From: Shewanella subflava
GTDB taxonomy: Bacteria; Pseudomonadota; Gammaproteobacteria; Enterobacterales; Shewanellaceae
DNA: 64,000 nucleotides
Assembly (NCBI RefSeq): GCF_025971955.1
Contig: NZ_JAPDMX010000028.1
Coordinates: 496,001 to 560,000, forward strand
Direction of reading: 5' to 3'
Shown here: positions 46,571 through 55,880 of the stretch, one piece after another
How the letters are laid out: each line of letters opens with the position of its first letter
Numbering within the stretch: the stretch's first letter is position 1
Made by a program: the position numbers and the translations under genes
Notes under the pieces: model-generated
What the model saw: only the letters and a program-made list of their open reading frames with translations
What the model was told of the DNA's origin: nothing
Databases searched by the model: none

Positions 46571-47452
46571 ATGACCCGTGATCAAGCAAGTGGTTTACGT
46601 ATGATGAATCAACCCAATAACGAAAAAGTTAAAGTAATTGCCGTATCCGGTGGTAAAGGTGGGGTGGGAAAAACCAGTGTGTCTATTAACACTGCCGTCG
46701 CCTTAGCTGAAAAAGGGAAGCGTGTTTTAGTGCTCGATGCGGATCTTGGTTTGGCTAACGTCGATGTGATGCTTGGCATTCGTGCTGAGAAAAACCTATC
46801 GCATGTTTTGTCGGGTGATGCCGAATTAGACGATATTATTGTAAGAGGTCCTAAAGGGATCGGTATTGTGCCAGCAACATCAGGCACTCAAGCAATGGTA
46901 GAGTTAACTCAAGCACAGCATGCCGGATTAATTCGCGCATTCAGTGAGATGCGCACGCAATTCGATATTTTAATTGTCGATACTGCAGCGGGCATTTCTG
47001 ATATGGTACTGAGTTTTTCTAGAGCATCTCAGGACGTATTGATCGTGGTGTGTGATGAACCAACGTCAATTACCGATGCTTATGCGCTGATAAAAATATT
47101 AAGTCGTGAACACGGCGTATTCCATTTTAAAATTGTGGCCAATATGGTGCGCAGTTTACGAGAAGGAATGGAATTGTTTGCTAAACTCAGTAAAGTGACA
47201 GACAGATTTTTAGATGTTGCCCTAGAGCTTGTTGCCACAGTGCCATTTGATGAGAATCTTCGTAAGTCTGTCCGTAAACAAAAATTGGTTGTTGAGGCTT
47301 ATCCTAAGTCACCAGCAGCCATAGCATACCAGGGTTTAGCCAACAAAATTATGAGCTGGCCAGTACCACAGCAACCCGGTGGTCATTTAGAGTTTTTTGT
47401 TGAACGTTTAGTTCAGCGTAAAGAAAAACAAGAGGATAGAGTGAGTGAATAA
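46571..47452 (+). CDS. flhG: FlhG (FleN) MinD-like ATPase, flagellar number control
   Basis: This 293-residue protein begins with D-Q-A-S-G-L-R (residues 4-10), the activator helix that stimulates FlhF. The deviant Walker A motif G-G-K-G-G-V-G-K-T (27-35) follows. In relatives it limits flagellar number by inhibiting FlrA and by delivering FliM-FliN, binding the FliM E-I-D-A-L motif. The frame extends upstream into flhF; the ATG at 46571 is the start. It overlaps fliA by 8 bases. Confidence 0.95.
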   Translation: MTRDQASGLRMMNQPNNEKVKVIAVSGGKGGVGKTSVSINTAVALAEKGKRVLVLDADLGLANVDVMLGIRAEKNLSHVLSGDAELDDIIVRGPKGIGIVPATSGTQAMVELTQAQHAGLIRAFSEMRTQFDILIVDTAAGISDMVLSFSRASQDVLIVVCDEPTSITDAYALIKILSREHGVFHFKIVANMVRSLREGMELFAKLSKVTDRFLDVALELVATVPFDENLRKSVRKQKLVVEAYPKSPAAIAYQGLANKIMSWPVPQQPGGHLEFFVERLVQRKEKQEDRVSE

Positions 47453-48167
47453 AGCCGCTGCGTATACTCAGTTCGATAATAAAACATCCGTTGTTGAACA
47501 GTATGCTCCGCTGGTAAAAAGAATTGCACATCACATGTTGGCAAGATTACCTGCTTCTGTTCAGTTAGATGACTTGTTACAGTCTGGTATGATTGGCTTA
47601 CTTGAAGCATCATCAAAATTTGATGGTAGTAAAGGGGCGAAGTTTGAAACCTTTGCTGGGATCAGAATTCGCGGTGCCATGATCGATGAAATTCGCCGTG
47701 GGGACTGGGTTCCTCGTTCTGTTCATCGAAATAATCGCCGTGTAGCTCAAGTGATTGATGAGTTAGAACAATCACTGGGGCGTGATGCTCGTGACACAGA
47801 AATTGCAGAAAAACTTGATATGTCGCTCAATGAGTACCATCATATTTTAAACGATGTTTCTGTTGGGAAAATCATAGGCATAGAAGATTTGGGTGTTTCA
47901 CAAGATGTGCTTGTTACAGAAGATGAAACACCAGATGAAAATTTTGACGCATTAGCTGAAACGCAATTTAAGTCAGCACTGGTGGAAGCAATTAAAACCT
48001 TACCAGAAAGAGATGCATTAGTACTGTCGTTATATTATGACGAAGCGTTAAACTTAAAAGAAATTGGTGCAATTCTTGAAGTAAGCGAATCTAGGGTAAG
48101 CCAGATACTAAGTCAGGCTATGCTTAGATTAAAAGGCAAGCTCAAGCATTGGACACAACAACAATAA
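47445..48167 (+). CDS. fliA: FliA sigma-28 factor
   Basis: This 240-residue sigma factor has regions 2 (about 18-90, with L-L-Q-S-G-M-I-G-L-L-E and F-E-T-F-A-G-I-R-I-R-G-A-M), 3 and 4 (about 180-235, L-N-L-K-E-I-G-A-I-L-E-V-S). It reads late genes; two matching promoters are visible here (flgM and the second flagellin). The GTG start lies in the end of flhG, giving coupled translation. It is held by FlgM until hook completion. Confidence 0.95.
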   Translation: MNKAAAYTQFDNKTSVVEQYAPLVKRIAHHMLARLPASVQLDDLLQSGMIGLLEASSKFDGSKGAKFETFAGIRIRGAMIDEIRRGDWVPRSVHRNNRRVAQVIDELEQSLGRDARDTEIAEKLDMSLNEYHHILNDVSVGKIIGIEDLGVSQDVLVTEDETPDENFDALAETQFKSALVEAIKTLPERDALVLSLYYDEALNLKEIGAILEVSESRVSQILSQAMLRLKGKLKHWTQQQ

Positions 48168-48210
48168 TTATTAATTTGAGCACTAGAGTATCAGCTCACC
48201 GGAGGAAACC

Positions 48211-48594
48211 TTGGACAAGAATATGAAGATTCTCATTGTTGACGATTTTTCAACAATGAGACGTATCATCAAGAACTTGTTGCGAGACTTGGGGTTCAAT
48301 AATACCCAAGAAGCAGATGACGGCTCAACAGCCCTACCTATGTTACAAAAAGGCGATTTTGATTTCGTCGTAACAGACTGGAACATGCCTGGTATGCAAG
48401 GGATTGACTTGCTTAAAGCAATCCGTGCTGACGACTCGCTAAAACATTTACCTGTATTAATGGTAACAGCAGAAGCGAAACGTGAGCAGATTATTGCTGC
48501 CGCTCAAGCTGGTGTGAATGGTTATGTGGTAAAACCATTTACGGCAGCGACTCTTAAAGAGAAGTTAGACAAAATCTTCGAACGTCTCGCTTAA
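48211..48594 (+). CDS. cheY: CheY chemotaxis response regulator
   Basis: This 127-residue single receiver domain has D-D (11-12), phospho-acceptor Asp56 in V-T-D-W-N-M-P, T86 and K108 in G-Y-V-V-K-P-F. It binds FliM when phosphorylated by CheA and switches rotation. The start is TTG with a very strong GGAGGA seven bases ahead; an in-frame ATG four codons later is the alternative. It heads the cheY-Z-A-B unit 43 bases after fliA. Confidence 0.95.
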   Translation: MDKNMKILIVDDFSTMRRIIKNLLRDLGFNNTQEADDGSTALPMLQKGDFDFVVTDWNMPGMQGIDLLKAIRADDSLKHLPVLMVTAEAKREQIIAAAQAGVNGYVVKPFTAATLKEKLDKIFERLA

Positions 48595-48608
48595 GCAAAG
48601 GATAAGTT

Positions 48609-49346
48609 ATGCAGCCAACAATATCGGGATTAATTACTCTCGAACAGGCACAGCAACTTGTTGAACTGCTTAAAGCGGGGGAGCAAGACCAAGCTGATGA
48701 AGTTGTTAGAGAGCTAGCTACACCATTACAGCGTGAATTATTTGAAGAAGTGGGTAAGTTAACCCGACAACTTCATAATGCTCTTCAAGACTTCCAATTA
48801 GATAATCGTTTATCGGAATTAGCCAACACCGAAATTCCAGATGCGAAAGAGCGATTAAACTACGTTATTGATATGACAGAACAAGCTGCAAATAAAACCA
48901 TGGATGCAGTTGAAGAATGTCTACCTTTGGCCGATACAATAATTAGCAACATACAGTCTGTTACTCCCATGTGGGATAAATTGATGCGTCGTGACATCGA
49001 ATTGGTTGATTTCAAAACCCTCTGTCATGATGTACAACAATTTATGTTACACAGTGAACATGATTCAAACCGTTTGCGGCAATTACTGAATGAAATATTG
49101 ATGGCACAAGATTTCCAAGATTTAACTGGACAAATGATCCGTCGAGTCATCGACTTAGTTCGTGAAGTTGAAAATAATCTTGTCTCAATGTTAACTGTAT
49201 TTGGTGATTACAAACCTCAGTCGGAACCTGTTGAAAAAGATAATAAAATAGAGGCAGAGGGCCCAATTATGCACGCCGAGTTGCGTGATGACGTGGTAGC
49301 AGGTCAAGATGAAGTTGATGATTTGCTATCAAGTCTGGGTTTCTAA
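48609..49346 (+). CDS. cheZ: CheZ CheY-P phosphatase
   Basis: This 245-residue protein has a long helical hairpin with the catalytic segment Q-D-F-Q-D-L-T-G-Q-M (Asp and Gln conserved). A flexible acidic linker leads to the C-terminal CheY-binding helix Q-D-E-V-D-D-L-L-S-S-L-G-F (233-245). It speeds dephosphorylation of CheY. AAGGATAAGTT precedes the ATG. The C-terminal peptide resembles the FliM N-terminus and three repeats in CheA. Confidence 0.95.
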   Translation: MQPTISGLITLEQAQQLVELLKAGEQDQADEVVRELATPLQRELFEEVGKLTRQLHNALQDFQLDNRLSELANTEIPDAKERLNYVIDMTEQAANKTMDAVEECLPLADTIISNIQSVTPMWDKLMRRDIELVDFKTLCHDVQQFMLHSEHDSNRLRQLLNEILMAQDFQDLTGQMIRRVIDLVREVENNLVSMLTVFGDYKPQSEPVEKDNKIEAEGPIMHAELRDDVVAGQDEVDDLLSSLGF

Positions 49347-49361
49347 TTAGGAGTCAATTGA

Positions 49362-51542
49362 ATGTCATTTGATGTTGATGAAGAGATACTCCAGGACTTT
49401 TTAATAGAAGCAGGCGAGATTTTAGAGCTTCTACAAGAGCAGTTGGTTGCACTTGAAAATAATCCTGACGACAGTGATTTGTTAAACGCAATTTTCCGAG
49501 GATTCCACACGGTAAAAGGTGGAGCAGGCTTTTTAAGTTTAACGCCAATGGTAGATGTCTGTCATGAAGCTGAAAATACTTTCGATTTGCTCCGAACGGG
49601 CAAGCGTAGTGTTAATTCTGAGTTGATGGATATCATTTTACAAGCCGTTGATGCGATTAACACCATGTTTGCGCAAACACAGCAAGGTGAAAAACAAGAC
49701 CCTGTAGAGCCTGCATTGCTTGATAAATTAAAGTTATTAAGCTCTGGCGCGCCCTTGCCCTCAGAGCTCAATGGTGGTGCTGAAGAGCTCGTTGAAGAAA
49801 TCATTGAAGATGTTGTCGAAGAAGTCATTCATCAAGTTGAGTACATTGAAGATGTTGTCAGCGATAGCAGTATCGATGAAATTGACGAATCAGAATTTGA
49901 AGCCCTATTAGATGCACTTCATGGCCAAGGTAAAAGTCCAACCACTCAGACTTCATCAAAACCCAATCCTGCGCCAATAAAATCTGAACCCACAGATGTG
50001 GGGGCCGATGAAATATCCGATGATGAGTTTGAAGCTTTGCTAGATGAACTTCATGGCTCAGGTAAATTTAAAGGTGAAGCCGCAGCGGTTAAACCGGCTC
50101 CAGCAGCAATTGTTGATTCCCCAGCTCAATTAGTTGATTCAGACGACATTACAGATGATGAATTTGAAAAACTACTTGATGAGTTACATGGCAAGGGAGC
50201 TGCGCCGACTAAATCTGTAGAGGCCGTTACTCCTCCAGTTGCAACCGTTAAACCTGCAACACCTGCGCAAGCCAAAGTGTCTGCTCCTGCCCCTGTAGTT
50301 AAACCTGCAGAGGTCATTGCCAAAGATAAAACGGCAGCAAAAGCGGCATCTTCAGTTCCTCAAGGAGAGACCACGGTTCGCGTAGATACTGCCCGACTTG
50401 ACCAAATCATGAATATGGTGGGTGAGTTAGTATTAGTGCGAAACCGCCTAGTCAGTCTTGGTATTACCCGAGAAGATGAGGAAATGTCTAAAGCACTGGC
50501 AAACTTAGATTTAGTCACGGCGGACCTGCAAGGTGCTGTGATGAAAACCCGTATGCAGCCTATTAAGAAAGTCTTTGGCCGTTTCCCTCGGGTTGTTCGT
50601 GATTTAGCTCGCACATTAAATAAAGAAATTGATTTAATCATGATTGGTGAAGAAACCGATCTTGATAAGAACTTAGTTGAGGCACTCGCCGATCCATTAG
50701 TCCATTTAGTGCGTAACTCGGTTGATCATGGTATCGAAATGCCAATCACTCGAGAAGCAAATGGTAAATCCCGAACGGGAACCATCACACTTTCGGCTAG
50801 CCAAGAAGGTGATCATATCCTGCTTAAAATTGAGGATGATGGTGCCGGTATGGATCCGCAAAAGTTGAAAGAAATTGCGATATCCCGTGGTGTGCTTGAC
50901 GAAGATGCTGCCGCGAGAATGACAGATACAGAAGCATACAACCTGATTTTTGCTCCTGGGTTTTCAACGAAAGTGGAGATCTCTGATATTTCAGGGCGTG
51001 GTGTGGGAATGGACGTGGTGAAAACCCGTATTACCCAATTAAACGGTTCTGTTCACATAGATTCAATGAAGGGGAAAGGCACGGTTTTAGAGATTAAAGT
51101 GCCGCTGACATTAGCGATCATGCCCACATTGATGGTGGATGTGTCTAAACAAGTGTTTGCCTTACCTCTTTCTAGTGTGAATGAGATTTTCCATCTTGAT
51201 TTAACCAAAACAAATATTGTCGATGGACAATTAACTGTGATTGTCCGTAATAAAGCGGTGCCATTATTTTATTTAGAGCATTGGTTACACCGTAATAAAA
51301 CCAAGTTTAAACATGGTGATAAAAAGCATGGGCATGTCGTTATCGTGCAGTTAGGCACAACTCAAATAGGGTTTGTGGTTGATGCGTTAATCGGACAAGA
51401 AGAGGTGGTGATTAAGCCTCTAGGAAGCATGCTTCAAGGAACGCCTGGTATGGCGGGTGCCACCATTACTTCTGATGGTGGTATTGCACTGATCCTCGAT
51501 GTACCTGGTTTATTAAAACATTACGCCAAAAATAAGAAATAA
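49362..51542 (+). CDS. cheA: CheA chemotaxis histidine kinase with tandem acidic motifs
   Basis: This 726-residue kinase has a P1 domain with phospho-accepting His49 in F-H-T-V-K-G-G-A-G, dimerisation P3 (about 335-400), ATP-binding P4 (about 400-580, with N-S-V-D-H-G-I-E and D-D-G-A-G-M-D) and CheW-like P5 (about 585-720). Between P1 and P3 (130-335) no folded P2 is recognisable. The region is Pro/Ala-rich and carries three copies of D/E-E-F-E-x-L-L-D-x-L-H-G (177-188, 220-232, 265-277). In Vibrio the equivalent linker includes the region binding ParP. It is part of cheY-Z-A-B. Confidence 0.95.
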   Translation: MSFDVDEEILQDFLIEAGEILELLQEQLVALENNPDDSDLLNAIFRGFHTVKGGAGFLSLTPMVDVCHEAENTFDLLRTGKRSVNSELMDIILQAVDAINTMFAQTQQGEKQDPVEPALLDKLKLLSSGAPLPSELNGGAEELVEEIIEDVVEEVIHQVEYIEDVVSDSSIDEIDESEFEALLDALHGQGKSPTTQTSSKPNPAPIKSEPTDVGADEISDDEFEALLDELHGSGKFKGEAAAVKPAPAAIVDSPAQLVDSDDITDDEFEKLLDELHGKGAAPTKSVEAVTPPVATVKPATPAQAKVSAPAPVVKPAEVIAKDKTAAKAASSVPQGETTVRVDTARLDQIMNMVGELVLVRNRLVSLGITREDEEMSKALANLDLVTADLQGAVMKTRMQPIKKVFGRFPRVVRDLARTLNKEIDLIMIGEETDLDKNLVEALADPLVHLVRNSVDHGIEMPITREANGKSRTGTITLSASQEGDHILLKIEDDGAGMDPQKLKEIAISRGVLDEDAAARMTDTEAYNLIFAPGFSTKVEISDISGRGVGMDVVKTRITQLNGSVHIDSMKGKGTVLEIKVPLTLAIMPTLMVDVSKQVFALPLSSVNEIFHLDLTKTNIVDGQLTVIVRNKAVPLFYLEHWLHRNKTKFKHGDKKHGHVVIVQLGTTQIGFVVDALIGQEEVVIKPLGSMLQGTPGMAGATITSDGGIALILDVPGLLKHYAKNKK
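49890..50192 (+). repeat. Three acidic E-F-E-x-L-L-D-x-L-H-G motifs inside cheA
   Basis: The motifs are encoded at 49890-49925, 50019-50057 and 50154-50192, with the central Phe at residues 179, 223 and 268, a 44-45 residue period. The DNA of the copies has diverged, so they are kept at protein level rather than being a recent duplication. Confidence 0.85.
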
Positions 51543-51566
51543 AAGTTCCATTATTTAAGGAATGAA

Positions 51567-52763
51567 ATGGCTATAAAAGTATTAGTTGTTGACGATTCAA
51601 GCTTCTTTCGACGTCGAGTCAGTGAAATTGTTAATCAAGATCCTGAACTCGAAGTGGTTGGGGTTGCAGTCAATGGCGAAGAAGCTGTCAAAATGGCCGC
51701 AACATTAAACCCGCAAGTCATTACAATGGATATTGAAATGCCTGTAATGGATGGGATTAGTGCTGTGCGTGCGATTATGGCAAGCAATCCTATCCCTATT
51801 TTGATGTTTTCATCATTAACCCATGATGGGGCTAAATCTACATTAGACGCCCTTGAAGCGGGAGCTTTAGATTTTTTACCCAAACGATTTGAAGATATTG
51901 CGACCAACAAAGATGAAGCGATCAGTTTATTACAACAACGTATTAAGGCGTTAGGACGTAGAAGAGTTTATCGGCCTATCACCAGAATGACTTCAAGTAC
52001 GCCGACTGCAACGGCTAGAACACCTTCAGTGGCGGCGTCAAGTTTACGTTCTCAAACTCAGCCATCAAGCTTCACGCGACCTTTGACGTCAAAAACAAGT
52101 GTGAGCGAAACTTCGGACAGACAAGTATCAGCATCGGCCAATGTTGTCGTTCAACAATCGTCAGCACCTAGCCGCGCCAGCGGCAAGTCTTATAAGCTAT
52201 TACTGATTGGAACATCTACTGGTGGTCCTGTCGCATTACAAAAAGTATTAACACAGTTTCCTGATAATTACCCTCATCCCATTTTGCTCATCCAGCATAT
52301 GCCTGCGGCATTTACGCCGGCTTTTGCTGCTCGCTTAGATAGCTTGTGTAAAATTAGTGTCAAAGAGGCGGTTAACGGCGATGTGTTAAAGCCCGGATGT
52401 GCATATTTGGCTCCCGGTGGAATGCAAATGCTCGTTGAAAAATCGGGGATGACAGGTCGTCTTAAAGTGATGGCTGGAAATAGTGATATGAACTACAAGC
52501 CAAGTGTTGATATCACTTTTGCTTCAGCATCTAAAGCCTATGGTGGTGATATTTTAGCTGTGGTATTGACCGGCATGGGCGCAGATGGCCGGGAGGGGGC
52601 TAGAATGCTCAAAACTGCCGGAGCTAATATCTGGGCTCAGGACGAAGCCAGTTGTGTTGTTTATGGCATGCCTCAAGCTGTGGCTGCTGCAGGAATATCC
52701 AGCCATTCCATTAGCTTAGACAATATGGCAGAGGCTATATTAAAAGAAACCGCCCGTGGCTAG
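51567..52763 (+). CDS. cheB: CheB receptor methylesterase
   Basis: This 398-residue protein has a receiver (1-115, phospho-acceptor Asp55 in [11 protein letters not shown]), a long Ser/Thr-rich linker (about 140-205) and the methylesterase domain. Its catalytic residues are Ser217 in G-T-S-T-G-G, His244 in I-Q-H-M-P, and the Asp in G-M-G-A-D-G. It removes methyl groups from receptors when phosphorylated by CheA. Its stop overlaps the next start by 8 bases, tying the membrane protein that follows to the che unit. Confidence 0.95.
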   Translation: MAIKVLVVDDSSFFRRRVSEIVNQDPELEVVGVAVNGEEAVKMAATLNPQVITMDIEMPVMDGISAVRAIMASNPIPILMFSSLTHDGAKSTLDALEAGALDFLPKRFEDIATNKDEAISLLQQRIKALGRRRVYRPITRMTSSTPTATARTPSVAASSLRSQTQPSSFTRPLTSKTSVSETSDRQVSASANVVVQQSSAPSRASGKSYKLLLIGTSTGGPVALQKVLTQFPDNYPHPILLIQHMPAAFTPAFAARLDSLCKISVKEAVNGDVLKPGCAYLAPGGMQMLVEKSGMTGRLKVMAGNSDMNYKPSVDITFASASKAYGGDILAVVLTGMGADGREGARMLKTAGANIWAQDEASCVVYGMPQAVAAAGISSHSISLDNMAEAILKETARG

Positions 52764-53265
52764 CTCCGTTAGTGTTAAATTGAATAAAGGCAGTGTCGGT
52801 ATAAACTTGATGCTGTTTTTATTGTTATTAGCTGTTGTTGTATTGTCTAGTTTATATCTGGATGTGTTAAAAAAGAATGATTTATTAAAGGCAGACATTA
52901 AAAGATTAGAAGCATCACAAGTGCTATTAATGGTCCCAGATGAGCAGGCTGCTGATATTGCTAACTGGCTAACTCAGCATCCGGAGCAAACTCAAACCAT
53001 TATTGAGTTTGCAGGGCTTGATGCGCACAGTGTCGATAATAAAGTTGACATTGATGAACCCCCTAAAAGTGTTTTGCTTAGCCCACAACCACAACTGGAT
53101 GATATAGCTGAAAAAAACATACAAGGCACTGCAATTGCGCCTGAAAAATTATCTGAAGATGTGCTAGTGTCTGAAAATGAAGCGGGTGTAAAAGTTATTC
53201 GTTTACCCCATGGCGGCATTAGGGTGACGACACGAGAACTACCTCAGAAAAATGAGTCGCAATAA
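52756..53265 (+). CDS. Unrecognised single-pass membrane protein between cheB and parC
   Basis: I do not recognise this 169-residue protein. It starts at GTG overlapping the end of cheB. It has one transmembrane helix (about 16-37), then a short charged helix ([14 protein letters not shown]), a middle region and a C-terminal strand-like end ([14 protein letters not shown]). This suggests an inner-membrane anchor with a soluble tail of about 130 residues. Its position between cheB and the polar-array genes parC-parP suggests a role in array placement, but that is inference. Confidence 0.7.
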   Translation: MASSVSVKLNKGSVGINLMLFLLLLAVVVLSSLYLDVLKKNDLLKADIKRLEASQVLLMVPDEQAADIANWLTQHPEQTQTIIEFAGLDAHSVDNKVDIDEPPKSVLLSPQPQLDDIAEKNIQGTAIAPEKLSEDVLVSENEAGVKVIRLPHGGIRVTTRELPQKNESQ

Positions 53266-53313
53266 AAATATACTTAATATGACTCTTATCATTGCTGGCC
53301 GAGGGATGGATAT

Positions 53314-54108
53314 TTGAAAGTTTGGACTGTAGCAAATCAAAAAGGTGGTGTGGGTAAAACCACAACGGTAGCAAGTTTGGCCGGAGCGTTTGTTAAGCGT
53401 GGTCAGCGTGTTTTGATGATAGATACTGATCCGCATGCCTCTCTGGGCTATTATTTAGGCATTGATTCAGAAGAAGTGCCAGGTTCGCTTTACGATGTGT
53501 TTGTGAACCACAAATCATTAACCCAAGCATTTATTAAGCAATATATTTTGCCTACTCAAATAGAGGGGCTTGATCTTATTCCTGCAACAATGGCTTTAGC
53601 AACGCTAGATCGCGCACTTGGTCATCAAGAAGGTATGGGTTTAGTATTACGCAACTTATTAGCATTATTAGAAGATTGTTACGATGTGGCAATTATCGAT
53701 TGCCCACCGGTGCTAGGGGTATTAATGGTAAATGCATTAGCGGCTAGTCAGCATATTATTATTCCTGTTCAGACTGAATTTCTAGCGATTAAAGGGCTAG
53801 ATAGGATGATAAAGACAATGGAGTTGATGGGGCGGTCAAAAAAAACACGTTACAGTTACAGTGTAGTCCCGACTATGTATGATAAACGAACCAAAGCCTC
53901 TCCAATCGCGTTAGCTTATATGCAAGAGAAATATAATAAGAATTTATGGCCTGACAATGTGATTCCAGTAGATACAAAATTCAGAGATGCCAGTTTAGCT
54001 CACTTACCAGCTTCCCATTATTCGCCATCTAGTCGTGGTGTCAAAGCCTACGGTTTGTTATTAGATTATCTTGAAAAGCAGGAGTTCGCACATGTCAAAA
54101 TCGGTTGA
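53314..54108 (+). CDS. parC: ParC, ParA-like ATPase for polar chemoreceptor arrays
   Basis: This 264-residue ParA/MinD-type ATPase has K-G-G-V-G-K-T-T (Walker A, about 10-17), A' motif D-T-D-P-H-A-S and Walker B I-I-D-C-P-P. In Vibrio the homologous ParC in the same position places chemotaxis arrays at the cell pole and works with ParP. The start is TTG after GAGGGATGG. It overlaps parP by 17 bases. It is not chromosomal ParA: no parB is adjacent. The symbol follows Vibrio usage and must not be confused with topoisomerase IV parC. Confidence 0.88.
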   Translation: MKVWTVANQKGGVGKTTTVASLAGAFVKRGQRVLMIDTDPHASLGYYLGIDSEEVPGSLYDVFVNHKSLTQAFIKQYILPTQIEGLDLIPATMALATLDRALGHQEGMGLVLRNLLALLEDCYDVAIIDCPPVLGVLMVNALAASQHIIIPVQTEFLAIKGLDRMIKTMELMGRSKKTRYSYSVVPTMYDKRTKASPIALAYMQEKYNKNLWPDNVIPVDTKFRDASLAHLPASHYSPSSRGVKAYGLLLDYLEKQEFAHVKIG

Positions 54109-55306
54109 TGAAACTGTTTTTGATTATTTTGCTTTGCTTCTCAAAGAGCCCGGTGAAGGCGCTGCTGAGAAATCTGCGATTGCGCAATCTAATAAGACGC
54201 AAGACGCCGTGGCACCTAAATCGGATGCCTTGGCACCATTAGTGACAAAAAAATCTTCTCAAGAAATCCCTTTCAATACTAAACCTGAACCATCGAAAGC
54301 GATTGATGATGCCATTAAGTCAATATCTTCTGAAAGCAGCGAAATAAATGAACATTTTTTTGAGGATAAAAATATACCGCCAGTTGGCAATCCAGCTAAA
54401 TCGATACCAAGCCGTTTGTCTCAACCCGCACAAAAGGTCTTACTTGAGCGAAATTTTGCCGATCCTGTTGAAAATATAGATAAAAAAGCGTTAGAAAAAC
54501 TGCTTTCTGCGGTGTCAAAAACTGAAAATCAAACGGCAACCGATACGGCTTCTAAACCTACTATGACGGTGGCTGAGATTAAAGCCAGTGCAGACAAAGT
54601 CAGGCAAGCTTTAGGGCTAGCAAGCGATACTCGGGTTAATAAAACATCTGTTGCTTCAGCTTTAACGCAAAAAACAGCCATTGCAGATAAAGAAATCAAA
54701 CCGTTAGTCGATATAAAGTTAACAGAAACAACCCCAAGCCCGATAAATAAGGCTATTATTAATTGTGAGCAACAAGGTGATAATGTTGCTCAACCTCAGT
54801 TGGGGGCAACACCGCCAAGTATTACGGAAGATCTTCAACAGGTTCTTGATGACGAGTTTCAAGTATTGTTCTTCAAAGTTGCAGGACTCACACTCGCAGT
54901 ACCATTGGTAAGTTTAGGTGGCATTGTGAAGGTTGAACGCATAAATCATTTAATTGGGCGACCAAAATGGTTTTTGGGGGTTCAGCCTCACAGAGAAGAA
55001 AAAATTAACGTTGTGGATACCTGTGCATGGGTTATGCCAGAAAAGTATTCATCACAGCTGGCAGAGTCTATAGATTATCAATATCTTGTGATGTTGGAAG
55101 ACAGCCGTTGGGGGCTGGCTTGTGAATCATTAGTCAATGCTGTAAAAATTGATAAATCACACGTCAATTGGCGTGAAAAACCCGGCAAGCGTCCTTGGCT
55201 TGCTGGAGTAGTAAAACAACAAATGTGTGGCATATTGCATGTTCAAGCACTAATTGACATGCTTGATGCAGGTTTAGGTTGTCAGGATTCGATTGACCGA
55301 GGTTAA
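54092..55306 (+). CDS. parP: ParP, CheW-like polar-array protein
   Basis: This 404-residue protein has a long disordered N-terminal part (1-260), starting with M-S-K-S-V-D-E-T-V-F-D-Y-F-A-L-L-L, and a CheW-like C-domain (about 265-395). In Vibrio the N-terminus binds ParC, and the C-domain (AIF) binds the linker of CheA and receptors, keeping arrays at the pole. The ATG at 54092 is after CAGGAG; an upstream in-frame ATG is ignored. cheW follows after only 2 bases. Confidence 0.88.
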   Translation: MSKSVDETVFDYFALLLKEPGEGAAEKSAIAQSNKTQDAVAPKSDALAPLVTKKSSQEIPFNTKPEPSKAIDDAIKSISSESSEINEHFFEDKNIPPVGNPAKSIPSRLSQPAQKVLLERNFADPVENIDKKALEKLLSAVSKTENQTATDTASKPTMTVAEIKASADKVRQALGLASDTRVNKTSVASALTQKTAIADKEIKPLVDIKLTETTPSPINKAIINCEQQGDNVAQPQLGATPPSITEDLQQVLDDEFQVLFFKVAGLTLAVPLVSLGGIVKVERINHLIGRPKWFLGVQPHREEKINVVDTCAWVMPEKYSSQLAESIDYQYLVMLEDSRWGLACESLVNAVKIDKSHVNWREKPGKRPWLAGVVKQQMCGILHVQALIDMLDAGLGCQDSIDRG

Positions 55307-55308
55307 CT

Positions 55309-55803
55309 ATGAGTGATTCTAGAAATGTAGCAGCTGTTGCTGCAGGTTCAGACGATGCAGTATTACAGTGGGTTACATTTAAATTAGATAATGAAACCTA
55401 TGGTATTAATGTGATGCAAGTTCAAGAAGTGTTGCGTTACACCGAAATAGCCCCTGTGCCAGGTGCGCCGAATTATGTATTAGGGATTATTAATCTTCGT
55501 GGAAATGTGGTTACCGTTATTGATACCCGTTCACGATTTGGACTTCAGTCTGCTGATGTTGATGATTCAACGCGTATTGTTATTATCGAAGCGGAAAAGC
55601 AAGTGATTGGTATTTTAGTTGATAGTGTGGCGGAAGTGGTTTATTTACGTTGCTCTGAAATTGATAATGCCCCAAATGTCGGTACCGAAGAAAGTGCCAA
55701 ATTTATTCAAGGAGTGAGTAATCGTGATAATGAATTATTGATCTTGGTAGATCTTGATAAGTTATTATCCGATGACGAATGGGCTGAATTAAGCGATATT
55801 TAA
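55309..55803 (+). CDS. cheW: CheW coupling protein
   Basis: This 164-residue CheW domain protein (about 18-160) has W-V-T-F-K-L-D-N-E-T-Y-G-I-N-V, V-P-G-A-P-N-Y-V-L-G-I-I-N-L-R-G and V-I-D-T-R motifs. It links receptors to CheA P5. GACCGAGGTTAACT precedes the ATG. It closes the long che/par unit with a terminator 20 bases later. The length is typical. Confidence 0.95.
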   Translation: MSDSRNVAAVAAGSDDAVLQWVTFKLDNETYGINVMQVQEVLRYTEIAPVPGAPNYVLGIINLRGNVVTVIDTRSRFGLQSADVDDSTRIVIIEAEKQVIGILVDSVAEVVYLRCSEIDNAPNVGTEESAKFIQGVSNRDNELLILVDLDKLLSDDEWAELSDI

Positions 55804-55823
55804 CTACATTTTTCAGTGACAAA

Positions 55824-55854
55824 GCGCCAGCTCATTCAGTTTGCTGGCTTTTTT
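55824..55854 (+). terminator. Terminator after cheW
   Basis: GCCAGC pairs with GCTGGC around an 11-base loop, followed by TTTTTT. The stem is short and the loop large, so it may be leaky toward the DUF2802 gene just downstream. Confidence 0.8.
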
Positions 55855-55880
55855 GTTATTGGCTTTTTTGAGAATGAAAT

